Source of the DNA: Guptibacillus hwajinpoensis
Lineage (GTDB): Bacteria > Bacillota > Bacilli > Bacillales > Guptibacillaceae
Reading direction: 5' to 3'
Assembly (NCBI RefSeq): GCF_020171785.1
Contig: NZ_JAIVAE010000007.1
Coordinates: 124,001 to 188,000 of the forward strand
Length of the DNA: 64,000 nt
How positions within the stretch are numbered: position 1 is the first letter of the stretch; each line of letters opens with the position of its first letter. Below, one piece after another: positions 9,430 to 18,418 of this stretch. The translations under genes and the position numbers were made by a program. Below the pieces are notes generated by a model. That model saw only the letters and a list, made by a program, of their open reading frames with translations. It ran no database searches and had not been told where the DNA came from.

Positions 9430-12150
9430 ATGGAAGATTATATAGAATTGAAAGAGCAGTTCACCTCAACTTCTCCGCCGAGTAGTCTTTTTCCATTGCT
9501 ATGGTTGCATGGAGACCCACGAGAGGATGCATCTTCAATTCGTCAAGAAATTGCTGCCATGGATGAAGGTGGGTGTGGAGGATTTATTATTGAATCACGT
9601 CCGCATCGTGATTATTTGGGAGATGGTTGGTGGAGAGATCTTGACATTTGCATAGATGAAGCGAAGAAAAGAGGTATGAAGGTCTGGATATTTGATGAAG
9701 AATATTATCCATCAGGTATTGCAGGTGGTAAAGTGCTCCAGAGTATGCCTGAGGCTCGAATGAAAGTGCTCGTAAAAGAGTCTATATATTGGAATCCTTT
9801 AGAGGAAGAGTTTGATATTAAAAACTTAAATACTTTTGACAAGATATTTAAATGTGTGTGTGTGCCATACGATAAACATAGTGATCTCCAATGGGAGTTA
9901 TGTAAACGTTTTAATGACTTAGATAACTTATTGTTATGGCAGTCTTCAGTAGTTAATGAAACGACATCTTGGATGATCCATGTTATAGGTATAAAACCAT
10001 CGTGGAGCGGTCGAATGTATGAGAAAATGGTCGATTACCTGGATCCAAATGTTACCGATTGTTTTATTAATTTAACATATGAGAAAACAAAGGAACGTTA
10101 CGGTCATATTTTTGGTGATATTATCCAAGGATTCTTTGGCGATGAGACAAGCTTTGAAAATTTTGCTTCCTATGATGTTTTATTTGGTGAAGATACCCCT
10201 TGTATGCCTTGGACACGATCTATGCGTGAGGCGTTTTACAAAAATAAAGGATATGACTTATTCGATGAAATTGAGTGGCTGTGGTACGAGCATACTGACG
10301 GTCGTGCTGCTAGGGTGCGTTTCGACTTTATGGATACGATTACCCAACTATTCTCTCAGAATTTTTTTGCAAGAATCCAATCTTGGTGCCATACAGAAGG
10401 AGTAAGTTTTATTGGGCATGTAGTTGAAGATAACCAAGCTCACATGCACCATGGGTATGGAGTTGGGCATTACTTTCGTGCAACTCGCCACTTTGATATG
10501 GGTGGCTATGATTTCGTACTGCGTCAAGTTGATTCAGAGCAAAAGTTGGAGCCTTACGAAGAAAATTACCCTCAATTTTCTCACTATCGAGAAGCCTCAA
10601 ATCCTGATTTTTTTCATTACACACTGGGTAAGCTGGCACAATCTCAGGCCCATCTTGAAATAGGAACCGATTTGGTTATGTGTGAGAATTTTGGAGCTTA
10701 TGGTTGGGACCTTGGTCTTCGTGAGATGAAATGGCTGACAGATTGGATGACCGTACGCGGTACAAACTGGTATGTTCCGCATGCATTTTCTCCTATCTTT
10801 CCGGACGAAGATTGTCCACCACATTTTTATGCAGGTGGTAATAACCCGCAATGGAAATTTTTTAGAAAATGGGCCGACTATGCAAACAGATCTTGCCTTA
10901 TGCTAAAGCGTTCAGAGCACGTATCAAAAATCGCTGTATTGTATCCTGCTGAGTCACATTGGGCTGGTGATGAAACTTTGCTTGATAAGGTTACTAAGGA
11001 ACTAATGAAAGATCAATATGATTTTGACATCCTTTCAATGGATTTATTAATGAATCATGATCGGTGTCGTCTTGTAGAAGGTAAGTTATGTATTGCTCAG
11101 CATCAGTTTTCATGTGTTATTTTGCCTGGGATAGAAACTCTACCAGTAGAGGTTCTCGAGCGACTTTTAGAATTTCGCGATTCTGGGGGACTTCTCCTTC
11201 AGGTAGAGTGCGGAGTAAAGAAAGACAGTGGGGGAAATCATCCTCTGATAAATTCATCACTATTATCTTTAACCGAGAAGGAAGAACCTGTTGGTTTATG
11301 CAATTTGCCTGACATTCTTGATCACTATCCATATTTGAGAAGCTTGCAATTGAAGAATGAATTCCCTGAACTTCGTTTTTGCCACTATCAACGGAGTGAA
11401 TTTGATATCTTCTTTATCAATAATGAGAGCTTACAATCAGTATTTGAGGATACGGTTATGTTTAGCGCTTCCGGAACACCAGAAATTTGGGATGCGATGA
11501 GCGGTACTGTCATTCAATTGCCTGTTTATCATCATGTCGGTGAAAAAACGTTTATTTCGATGAGATTAGCTCCTTATGAGGGTGTATTTATTGTATTCCG
11601 TCCGAATGGTCTAGACGATCTCAACGTGCCGATAGGCAGTATCAAATATAATGATTTTATAACACGAGATGGTCAAGATAACTTAGTACACGTATCTGAA
11701 ATGTACGCTCTTCCCCTAACTGACTGGAAAAGCACTCATATCAACAGCCCTATCTCATCCTTAGTTGATAGTAACCCCCTTCCGGATCCCGGAAACTGGA
11801 TTACACAAGAAGGATTTGAATCTTTTAGTGGTACAATCTCTTATGAATGTAAATTTATAATGGATACCGAAATGTTGGAAAAGATTTATGATGGTCATGC
11901 TAGCATAGACCTTGGTGAAGTTTATGAAACGGCTAAAATGAGAATCAACGACCATAAGTTGTCTAGCAAGATATGCCCACCATATGTTTGGAAGGTGCCA
12001 AGAAATTTGTTGCAAGAAGGAATAAATACACTGATAGTCGAGGTAACGAATACGATAGGAGCTGCAGTTAATAGTGATTTTAATCGAATCAATCCAGCTC
12101 CTGCTGGTTTGATGGGTCCTGCTAAGTTGGTGATTTATTGGACACAATAA
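9430..12150 (+). CDS. GH106-like glycoside hydrolase (putative alpha-L-rhamnosidase)
   Basis: This is a large cytoplasmic hydrolase of 906 residues. The N-terminal TIM-barrel start resembles GH106 and related clan members: LWLHGDPREDASSIRQEI, GGCGGFIIESRPHRDYLG and KKRGMKVWIFDEEYYPSGIAGG. A second conserved block near residue 240 reads GFFGDETSFENF. The C-terminal ~130 residues form a galactose-binding-like beta sandwich (IDLGEVYETAKMRIN, EGINTLIVEVTNTIG). GH106 members cleave alpha-L-rhamnosides, which fits the GH78 gene nearby, but this protein could belong to an uncharacterised sister family. I chose the ATG at 9430 because AGGAGGG (9414-9420) is correctly placed; the upstream TTG at 9397 is not. 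Confidence 0.7.
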   Translation: MEDYIELKEQFTSTSPPSSLFPLLWLHGDPREDASSIRQEIAAMDEGGCGGFIIESRPHRDYLGDGWWRDLDICIDEAKKRGMKVWIFDEEYYPSGIAGGKVLQSMPEARMKVLVKESIYWNPLEEEFDIKNLNTFDKIFKCVCVPYDKHSDLQWELCKRFNDLDNLLLWQSSVVNETTSWMIHVIGIKPSWSGRMYEKMVDYLDPNVTDCFINLTYEKTKERYGHIFGDIIQGFFGDETSFENFASYDVLFGEDTPCMPWTRSMREAFYKNKGYDLFDEIEWLWYEHTDGRAARVRFDFMDTITQLFSQNFFARIQSWCHTEGVSFIGHVVEDNQAHMHHGYGVGHYFRATRHFDMGGYDFVLRQVDSEQKLEPYEENYPQFSHYREASNPDFFHYTLGKLAQSQAHLEIGTDLVMCENFGAYGWDLGLREMKWLTDWMTVRGTNWYVPHAFSPIFPDEDCPPHFYAGGNNPQWKFFRKWADYANRSCLMLKRSEHVSKIAVLYPAESHWAGDETLLDKVTKELMKDQYDFDILSMDLLMNHDRCRLVEGKLCIAQHQFSCVILPGIETLPVEVLERLLEFRDSGGLLLQVECGVKKDSGGNHPLINSSLLSLTEKEEPVGLCNLPDILDHYPYLRSLQLKNEFPELRFCHYQRSEFDIFFINNESLQSVFEDTVMFSASGTPEIWDAMSGTVIQLPVYHHVGEKTFISMRLAPYEGVFIVFRPNGLDDLNVPIGSIKYNDFITRDGQDNLVHVSEMYALPLTDWKSTHINSPISSLVDSNPLPDPGNWITQEGFESFSGTISYECKFIMDTEMLEKIYDGHASIDLGEVYETAKMRINDHKLSSKICPPYVWKVPRNLLQEGINTLIVEVTNTIGAAVNSDFNRINPAPAGLMGPAKLVIYWTQ

Positions 12151-12410
12151 TGACTGAAGACCCCCCTATGCCTTTTAACACAGTTCACTTAAATGAGGTT
12201 GTACAACAAACAGCATTGGTTAGCGAAACGATTGGATAATTTTGGTGGGTTAATAGAATAGAACAGAAGTGAGTTTCCCTTAAATTAAAAGTTAACAAAA
12301 CCATGGGAGGGAGCTCACTGGTCTATATAAATAATAATCCCAAAATATTAGATACTCTTTGATATATAGGTGAAATGAGATAACTAACGTATTTAAGGGG
12401 AGATAGCCTT

Positions 12411-13037
12411 ATGGAAATGAACGGCTTAATGGGAGGCTTATACCGAATATCTGAATGGATTATGAGGATAGCATATATCAATATTTTATGGCTAGCGTTT
12501 ACTATTGCAGGACTAGTGTTTCTTGGTATTTTTCCAGCCACAACTGGTGTTTTTGCAGTGGCGAGAAAATGGCGATTAGGTGATACACAAATACCTATTT
12601 TTAAAACCTTCTGGAAATCATATCGAAGTGAATTTATTAGATCAAATGTATTAGGATATTTAATTGTCATTATAGGTTTTATCCTGTACCTCGATTTAAG
12701 AATTGTTCAAAATATTGATGGCTGGTTATCAACTTTGTTGTTAATTCTACTGTTCTCGTTAGTTTTTATTTACTTTTTTGTTGTTATATTCCTGTTTCCG
12801 GTTTTAGTACATTTTAACTCTAAAACTTTTCAATATTTAAAGAATGCCATTTTTGTAAGTATCGCTTACCCTATTCATACTCTCCTCATGCTTATAACAT
12901 CTTTTCTTCTTATAGTTATGAATGTTAAGTTTCCGATTTTGCTTCCATATTTTTCTGTCAGTATTTTAATAGTTTCAATAATGTTTATTAGTTATGATGC
13001 ATTTCGAAGACTAGAAGAGAAAGAAAATAATTATTAA
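12411..13037 (+). CDS. YesL family protein (DUF624)
   Basis: This is an integral membrane protein of 208 residues with about five hydrophobic segments. It has the YesL/DUF624 start in which a glycine-rich segment precedes a first helix ending in GIFPATTGVFAVARKW (about 41-56). YesL proteins sit beside CUT1 importers and rhamnogalacturonan genes in Bacillus and Paenibacillus; their biochemical role is not established. Here it lies 260 bases after the GH106-like gene and before a second sulfatase. GGGGAG at about 12397-12402 supports the start. A second family member occurs in the fructan locus of this same window. Confidence 0.85.
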   Translation: MEMNGLMGGLYRISEWIMRIAYINILWLAFTIAGLVFLGIFPATTGVFAVARKWRLGDTQIPIFKTFWKSYRSEFIRSNVLGYLIVIIGFILYLDLRIVQNIDGWLSTLLLILLFSLVFIYFFVVIFLFPVLVHFNSKTFQYLKNAIFVSIAYPIHTLLMLITSFLLIVMNVKFPILLPYFSVSILIVSIMFISYDAFRRLEEKENNY

Positions 13038-13280
13038 AAATAATAGCTGAGGATGAATAGTTCTCTTTTTTATCTCCCGGATTGCTTGTCCTGTCCATAG
13101 GAAAAGTTAGCAGACAAACCGCTTCTTTTTCTATTTGATAATTTGAATGATGGTTAAACCTTAAAACTACTATCAAGATATCACTTTCTGTCAGTAAATG
13201 ACATAATTTTTTGAGATCAATCGCTTGGAAAATAATAGTTAAATAAAGAGCTAGAGGATAATATGCGAGGAGGACCTGGT

Positions 13281-14627
13281 ATGAACGCAAAAAAACCTAA
13301 TGTTGTATATATCTTCAGTGATCAACATCGAGCTGATGCTGTAGGATATGAGAATGATCCCAATGTTAAGACACCAAATATGGATAAATTAGCAGATACG
13401 TCACTACAATTTTCCACAGCTGTATCTTGCATGCCAGTATGCGCGCCGTATCGTGCAAGTTTAATGACCGGACAATACCCATTAACTCACGGGGTATTTT
13501 TAAATGATGCTCAATTAAGCAATCAAGCCGTGTCTCTAGGCAAAGCTTTTAAAGATGGAGGTTATAGTACAGCTTACATTGGAAAATGGCATTTAGATGG
13601 CCCAAATAGAAGTGAGTTTATTCCCCGAGAAAGGAGACAGGGTTTTGATCATTGGTGTGTGTTGAATTGTACTCATGATTACAATGGATCAAAATATTAT
13701 GACAATGAAAGTGTGTTAAAGCAATGGGAAGGTTACGATGCATTCGCTCAGACCAAAGAAGCGCAACGTTATATCTCTGAATATAATGATGATAAGCCTT
13801 TTATACTTGTCCTGTCGTGGGGACCGCCGCATGATCCTTATAAAACCGCTCCGAAAAATTATCAGGATATGTATGATCCACAACAAATAACTTTAAAGGA
13901 AAATATCCCAGAAGCATATAAAGAAAAGGCCAGGGAGGAGTTAGCAGGTTATTATGCCCACATTTCTGCCTTAGATGATTGTATTGGTGACTTAATGCAA
14001 ACAGTGAAAGACAAAGGGATATTAGAGGATACAATATTTATATACACGTCCGATCATGGGGACATGCTCCACTCTCATGGAGAAACACGAAAGCAAAGAC
14101 CTTGGGATGAATCGATACGTGTACCGTTTTTACTTCAATACTCGCGTGAATTCGATGATAATGCAAGAAAAGTTAGCATTCCATTTAACACACCAGATAT
14201 TATGCCTACCTTGCTTGGATTATGCGATCTGCCTATTCCTGAGACGGTGGAAGGGACCAATTATGCCCCACATCTCCGTGGAGAAATGACACTTCAAATT
14301 GATGAAGCATTGATTATGTGTCCACACCCTTTTGGGGAATTTGTTCGAGCCAATAATGGGAGAGAGTATCGAGGAATTCGGACAGAACGTTATACTTATG
14401 TAAAGGATTTGAACGGGCCATGGCTCTTGTATGACAATAAAGAGGACCCATTGCAAACAGAAAATTTAGTTGATCTACATGAATATGAACAGCTTCAAAA
14501 AGATTTGGATCAAAGATTAATGCGGTTATTAAAACAGAGAAAGGATGATTTTTTACCTGGAGAAGCTTATATTAACAAGTGGGGATATGAAGTTGACCAG
14601 GAAGGAACGATCCCATTCAAGTTGTGA
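13281..14627 (+). CDS. Sulfatase with CAPYR maturation motif
   Basis: This is a second type I sulfatase of 448 residues. The metal-binding segment NVVYIFSDQHRADAVG is near the N terminus, and the formylglycine motif CAPYR is at 54-58 followed by ASLMTGQYP. YTSDHGDMLHSHGE supplies further metal ligands and GKWHLDG is also present. It differs from the other sulfatase by a Tyr in place of Ser in CxPSR. No signal peptide is seen. The ATG at 13281 is chosen because GAGGAGG (13267-13273) lies just upstream; the ATG at 13263 would put that site inside the gene. The substrate is probably a sulfated sugar released by the neighbouring glycosidases. Confidence 0.87.
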   Translation: MNAKKPNVVYIFSDQHRADAVGYENDPNVKTPNMDKLADTSLQFSTAVSCMPVCAPYRASLMTGQYPLTHGVFLNDAQLSNQAVSLGKAFKDGGYSTAYIGKWHLDGPNRSEFIPRERRQGFDHWCVLNCTHDYNGSKYYDNESVLKQWEGYDAFAQTKEAQRYISEYNDDKPFILVLSWGPPHDPYKTAPKNYQDMYDPQQITLKENIPEAYKEKAREELAGYYAHISALDDCIGDLMQTVKDKGILEDTIFIYTSDHGDMLHSHGETRKQRPWDESIRVPFLLQYSREFDDNARKVSIPFNTPDIMPTLLGLCDLPIPETVEGTNYAPHLRGEMTLQIDEALIMCPHPFGEFVRANNGREYRGIRTERYTYVKDLNGPWLLYDNKEDPLQTENLVDLHEYEQLQKDLDQRLMRLLKQRKDDFLPGEAYINKWGYEVDQEGTIPFKL

Positions 14628-14854
14628 TGTTGACGCGTGTGTATATCTTCAATGATAGTTAAGTGTCTTATATGTTACAAGGCATACGTTTTTCTAGATT
14701 GTAATTATACTAGGTTTCATTGTGATCAAAAACTTTGCCATCTAACTATGGGAAGACAATATGTCTCTCTTAAAGTGAAAGAAGCCAGATGAAATAATAA
14801 GACATTAACACTACTTTACAAGAAAGATGGCGAAAATAGAGAGGTCGATTTCCT

Positions 14855-15619
14855 ATGCTTGTGGCAGAAAGGCAGCAAAAAATTGTAGATGCCGTCAATG
14901 AAAAAAATAGCCTTCGTGTAAGTGAATTAAGTCAAATGTTTTCTGTAACGGAAGAAACGATAAGGCGGGATTTAGAGAAGCTTGAAAAGGATAAGAAATT
15001 AAGAAGAAGTCATGGAGGAGCCGTTAAAATAAACCAAAGCTCTCATGAGATTCCTTACTCAGAAAGAAAGGTTATCAATGTCCAAGAGAAAAAAGATATT
15101 GGTATTGAAGCGGTAAAACATGTAGTTGAAGGGGATAGCCTTATCTTAGATGCGAGTACTACAGCATATTACATGGCTAAAGCCTTACCGAATGTTCCTT
15201 TAACTGTGGTTACGAATTCAGTTAAAGTTGCAATTGAATTAAGTGAGAAGAAAGAAATTACAATCATATCAACCGGTGGAATACTAAATACAAGGTCAAT
15301 GGCCTATTTAGGGCCTCTAGCAGAATCATCTTTAGATGATTACCATGTCAATAAAGCATTTATATCTTGTAAAGGTATTCACTTAGTAAGAGGTATCAGT
15401 GAATCCAATGAACAACAAGCACGTATCAAGCGAAAAATGCTAGAAAGTGCGGAGATCAATTTTGTAATGGTGGATCATAGCAAATTTGGGATCCAGGCAT
15501 TCTCTCGATTTGCGGAATTGGATATAGTTGATCATATTCTGTCTGATCAAAAAATGGATAACGAAATCTTTCAAAAATTATCGGAACGTTCTATGAATGT
15601 GATTCGTGTCGGGACATAA
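14855..15619 (+). CDS. DeoR family transcriptional regulator
   Basis: This is a 254-residue regulator with an N-terminal winged helix (ERQQKIVDAVNEKNSLRVSE and VTEETIRRDLEKLEKD, about 4-50). The C-terminal DeoR sensor domain (about 75-235) has the usual DASTTAYYMAKAL and VTNSVKVA segments. DeoR members usually bind a sugar phosphate and repress a nearby catabolic operon. It closes the rhamnose/sulfatase locus, so it is the best candidate for its local regulator. The ribosome binding site (AGAGGTCG) is weak. No operator could be assigned from the sequence. Confidence 0.88.
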   Translation: MLVAERQQKIVDAVNEKNSLRVSELSQMFSVTEETIRRDLEKLEKDKKLRRSHGGAVKINQSSHEIPYSERKVINVQEKKDIGIEAVKHVVEGDSLILDASTTAYYMAKALPNVPLTVVTNSVKVAIELSEKKEITIISTGGILNTRSMAYLGPLAESSLDDYHVNKAFISCKGIHLVRGISESNEQQARIKRKMLESAEINFVMVDHSKFGIQAFSRFAELDIVDHILSDQKMDNEIFQKLSERSMNVIRVGT

Positions 15620-16120
15620 TTATAAGAAAGACTTAGAGTCAAAGTGAATTTATCAATCTATATATGTGAGATTAAATTGGAAAGCTAAACGTATTCAGGA
15701 TATTTGATTTCGATTATATATATTGTGTTATCACAACTCCTTTGTCTTTTGTGGCAACATAGGGGTGCAATTTTTCTGAAGAATATTATCCTCAAATAAA
15801 TGGGTATACGGATTATGAATAAAAAACGAGTTAGCTCCTTGTTGAAGAAAATTGTGAAGATGAATCTATTGTTTTTATATCAATGTACATTTAATTAAAT
15901 GATATTGATGAAAAACCCTCTTGCTCCAGCAAGAGGGTTTTTCATATAAGGCATTTAAGAAAACCACCGCCAGTATTGAAGACAGGATGATCTTGATGCC
16001 GCTTTTATATTATGAGGGTATGGATTGTAAGGTTTTTAGTATACTTGAGTTAGTAACAATTTAATCGACATATACTTGAACTAACGTAACCTCTGTTAAA
16101 CGTTGAAAGGAGAGAAGCTC
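15620..16120 (+). other. Non-coding gap with terminator
   Basis: This stretch of about 500 bases between the DeoR gene and the DUF2157 protein contains one clear rho-independent hairpin (15911-15942). I see no credible gene in it. The last 60 bases hold the ribosome binding site AAAGGAGAG (16106-16114) for the next gene. Confidence 0.5.
15911..15942 (+). terminator. Rho-independent terminator
   Basis: A perfect 14-base-pair stem (15911-15924 with 15929-15942) closes a TCCA loop and ends in five Ts, with five As on the left arm. It can work on both strands and ends transcription of the rhamnose/sulfatase locus about 290 bases after the DeoR stop codon. Confidence 0.9.
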
Positions 16121-18286
16121 ATGACTCTAAAGCGTATTCATACAGGCTATTTACTAGGCTTATCACTGCTGATCAGTAGCGTCATCTATTTCTTCGCTTC
16201 GAATTGGCAAGGGATCGGAAGGATCGAAAAGATCATGCTGGCGATTGGGTTGATGTTGTTGTTCTTTGTCGTAGCAACTCTCCTTAGCCGCTTCCAACAT
16301 TCCCAACGATTTCTAGAAAGATGGCTCTGGCTGATTGGAACGATCGCGTTTGGGGTTAGTATTGCGCTTATTGGTCAAACGTATAATTCACACGCGGATT
16401 CGTATGTCCTATATCTGATTTGGATGGTTCCTGCGGTGATTTTTGGAATACTTACGGGATACAAAGCATTTTATGTTTTGAGTTTTTTATTAAGTCAGCT
16501 CGCTTTTTATTTCTATGTGTTTCCAACGTCCTATTTTCCAGATTGGAAGCCAGAGACAGCACTAATTCTAGTATTCGTCTATCTACTTATCACTCATGCG
16601 TGGTTTTTTCTGTCGAGCTCCTCATGGCTCCGTTCAAACTGGCTTATGTTTGGCAGCTTTTGTTTGATTCAACTTGTCTTTATCGCTTCAAGTTTTGGCT
16701 ACTGGGAATACAGTATGCTATTGGCGTGGATTTACATTGGCTACGGAGTAATCAACGTGTTTCTTTGGAAACATCGAGAAGCTAGGGAACTGTTTATCTT
16801 ATCAGGAATTGCTCTAGGATTATTCCTATTTGGGAAAATGTTAGAAGGATTAGGCGATGTACTTGGTGACCTTCTGCCGTTTTTCTTATTAGTTGTGGTA
16901 GGGATCATTGTGTTTCTAACCACTAAGTATCTTCCTAGATTGGAACGAAGTGAAAAGGGTTCGGATACTTGGAAACGGGTGTTTAAATCATCCATCCTTT
17001 TTGTGGTAACGGTAGTCTGTACAGTGATGTTAATTTCAGCCTTTTCGGGCATTCTGTTTCTTATCTTTAGCTGGGATAATGCCATTGCATTTGTGTTCTC
17101 ATCTCTTTTACTTTTATTACTACCTGGTCTCGCACTAAAAAAGAAAATCCCGTTTTTGTCAACGATCCTTCTGCTGTCTGGATTATCAATCCTCTCATCA
17201 GCTAACCTGATAGACGCATTTTCGAATGGTTTTCAACCTGAAACGATCGTTGTGATGTTGATCTCATTCTGTACGATCGGTGCTGTACTTAAACTCATCA
17301 CGAACGCATGGATTGGTTCGTATGCCTATCTACTGGCAAATGGAGTACTTCTCTTATTTTTATTTAAGGTGGAAGAATCCTTACTTTCGATGGATTCTTA
17401 TGAACCACTGCTGTTGCTTATTCTTGTTTTGGGTAACGGATTGGTTCATATTCTCGGAAGTGACGGTTGGTTTAATCTCAACGCGCTCGTTTATAGTATC
17501 GTGCCCCTGTTTATCTTAACGTTTTTCTTTGAAGGACAGTGGTTATATTGGCTTTTAAATAGCGTGTTTCTTGTTCTAACCACGCTTCTCGTCTTTTACA
17601 AACCGTGGCAGTCTAATTCATTTCGCTATTGGGTGGGGCTCGTGTTGTGGTATGCGTTTCTGATCTACAAATACTATGACATCGCATGGTCGCTCGTTCA
17701 TAAATCGATTACGCTGGTGGTAGCGGGATTGGTTGTACTAGTGATTACGCAATCCGTATCACGAAAGTATAAAGAAACAACGGTTGAAGAATCCACTTTC
17801 GTCGCAAATCGATGGAAATCAATCTGGTTAGTCGTTATCCTAATGGTTTCGTTCGTCGCCTATAATGGCATAAAAAATGAGGTAGCGCTTCAATCTGGGA
17901 AAGAGATCCGTCTTGCTCTTACACCAGTTGATCCCCGCTCGATGTTACAAGGGGATTATGTGACGCTGCGCTATGATATCTCAACGTTACCTGGTGCCAC
18001 AAATCTTCCTGCTAATAAAAAAATAAAAGTTATCCTTTCACCTACTTCAGAAAAAACATATGAGTATGGAGGATATTACAAAATCGAAGGTAATTGGAAT
18101 AAACCATATGAACCATCTGATAAGGACGTTGTCGTGAATGGCATCACCTATTCAGATCATGATGTCCAATATGGGATAGAGAGTTTCTTTATTCCTGAAG
18201 GAGAAGGGCAAGTGGTTGAGGATAAAACGATGGCCATTATTAAAGTTAGTGAAAATGGAAATGCGTTGCTCCTAGAGTTAGATTAA
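16121..18286 (+). CDS. DUF2157/GDYXXLXY domain membrane protein
   Basis: This is a large integral membrane protein of 721 residues with roughly eighteen hydrophobic segments. An N-terminal DUF2157-type region carries the SNWQGIGR pattern (about 25-32) followed by many helices. A C-terminal extracytoplasmic domain starts near residue 590, where PVDPRSMLQGDYVTLRYDI gives the GDYXXLXY signature. The function of such proteins is unknown. I chose the ATG at 16121 because AAAGGAGAG lies at the right distance; the TTG at 16103 would precede that site. It has its own terminator and no operon partner. Confidence 0.85.
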   Translation: MTLKRIHTGYLLGLSLLISSVIYFFASNWQGIGRIEKIMLAIGLMLLFFVVATLLSRFQHSQRFLERWLWLIGTIAFGVSIALIGQTYNSHADSYVLYLIWMVPAVIFGILTGYKAFYVLSFLLSQLAFYFYVFPTSYFPDWKPETALILVFVYLLITHAWFFLSSSSWLRSNWLMFGSFCLIQLVFIASSFGYWEYSMLLAWIYIGYGVINVFLWKHREARELFILSGIALGLFLFGKMLEGLGDVLGDLLPFFLLVVVGIIVFLTTKYLPRLERSEKGSDTWKRVFKSSILFVVTVVCTVMLISAFSGILFLIFSWDNAIAFVFSSLLLLLLPGLALKKKIPFLSTILLLSGLSILSSANLIDAFSNGFQPETIVVMLISFCTIGAVLKLITNAWIGSYAYLLANGVLLLFLFKVEESLLSMDSYEPLLLLILVLGNGLVHILGSDGWFNLNALVYSIVPLFILTFFFEGQWLYWLLNSVFLVLTTLLVFYKPWQSNSFRYWVGLVLWYAFLIYKYYDIAWSLVHKSITLVVAGLVVLVITQSVSRKYKETTVEESTFVANRWKSIWLVVILMVSFVAYNGIKNEVALQSGKEIRLALTPVDPRSMLQGDYVTLRYDISTLPGATNLPANKKIKVILSPTSEKTYEYGGYYKIEGNWNKPYEPSDKDVVVNGITYSDHDVQYGIESFFIPEGEGQVVEDKTMAIIKVSENGNALLLELD

Positions 18287-18289
18287 AAA

Positions 18290-18320
18290 AGAGCAAAGTC
18301 GCTTAAGGCGACTTTGCTCT
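18290..18320. terminator. Bidirectional terminator between convergent genes
   Basis: A perfect 13-base-pair stem (18290-18302 with 18308-18320) has a five-base loop. A run of six As precedes the left arm, giving a U tract for the leftward protease transcript. On the rightward strand no T run follows, so termination there may be weaker. Confidence 0.8.
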
Positions 18321-18418
18321 GTGGATAGTTCTCTGAAAAGCCTTAATTCTGTTTCTCCTTTCTAGTTTGTTAAATCCAGGTAAATATCTAAAGGAGAAGA
18401 GAGCTGGTGAGTTCTTGC

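Noticed and set aside
11761-12147. 128-residue antisense frame at the end of the GH106-like gene
   Set aside because: It lies opposite the C-terminal beta-sandwich with no start signal and shows no protein-like composition.
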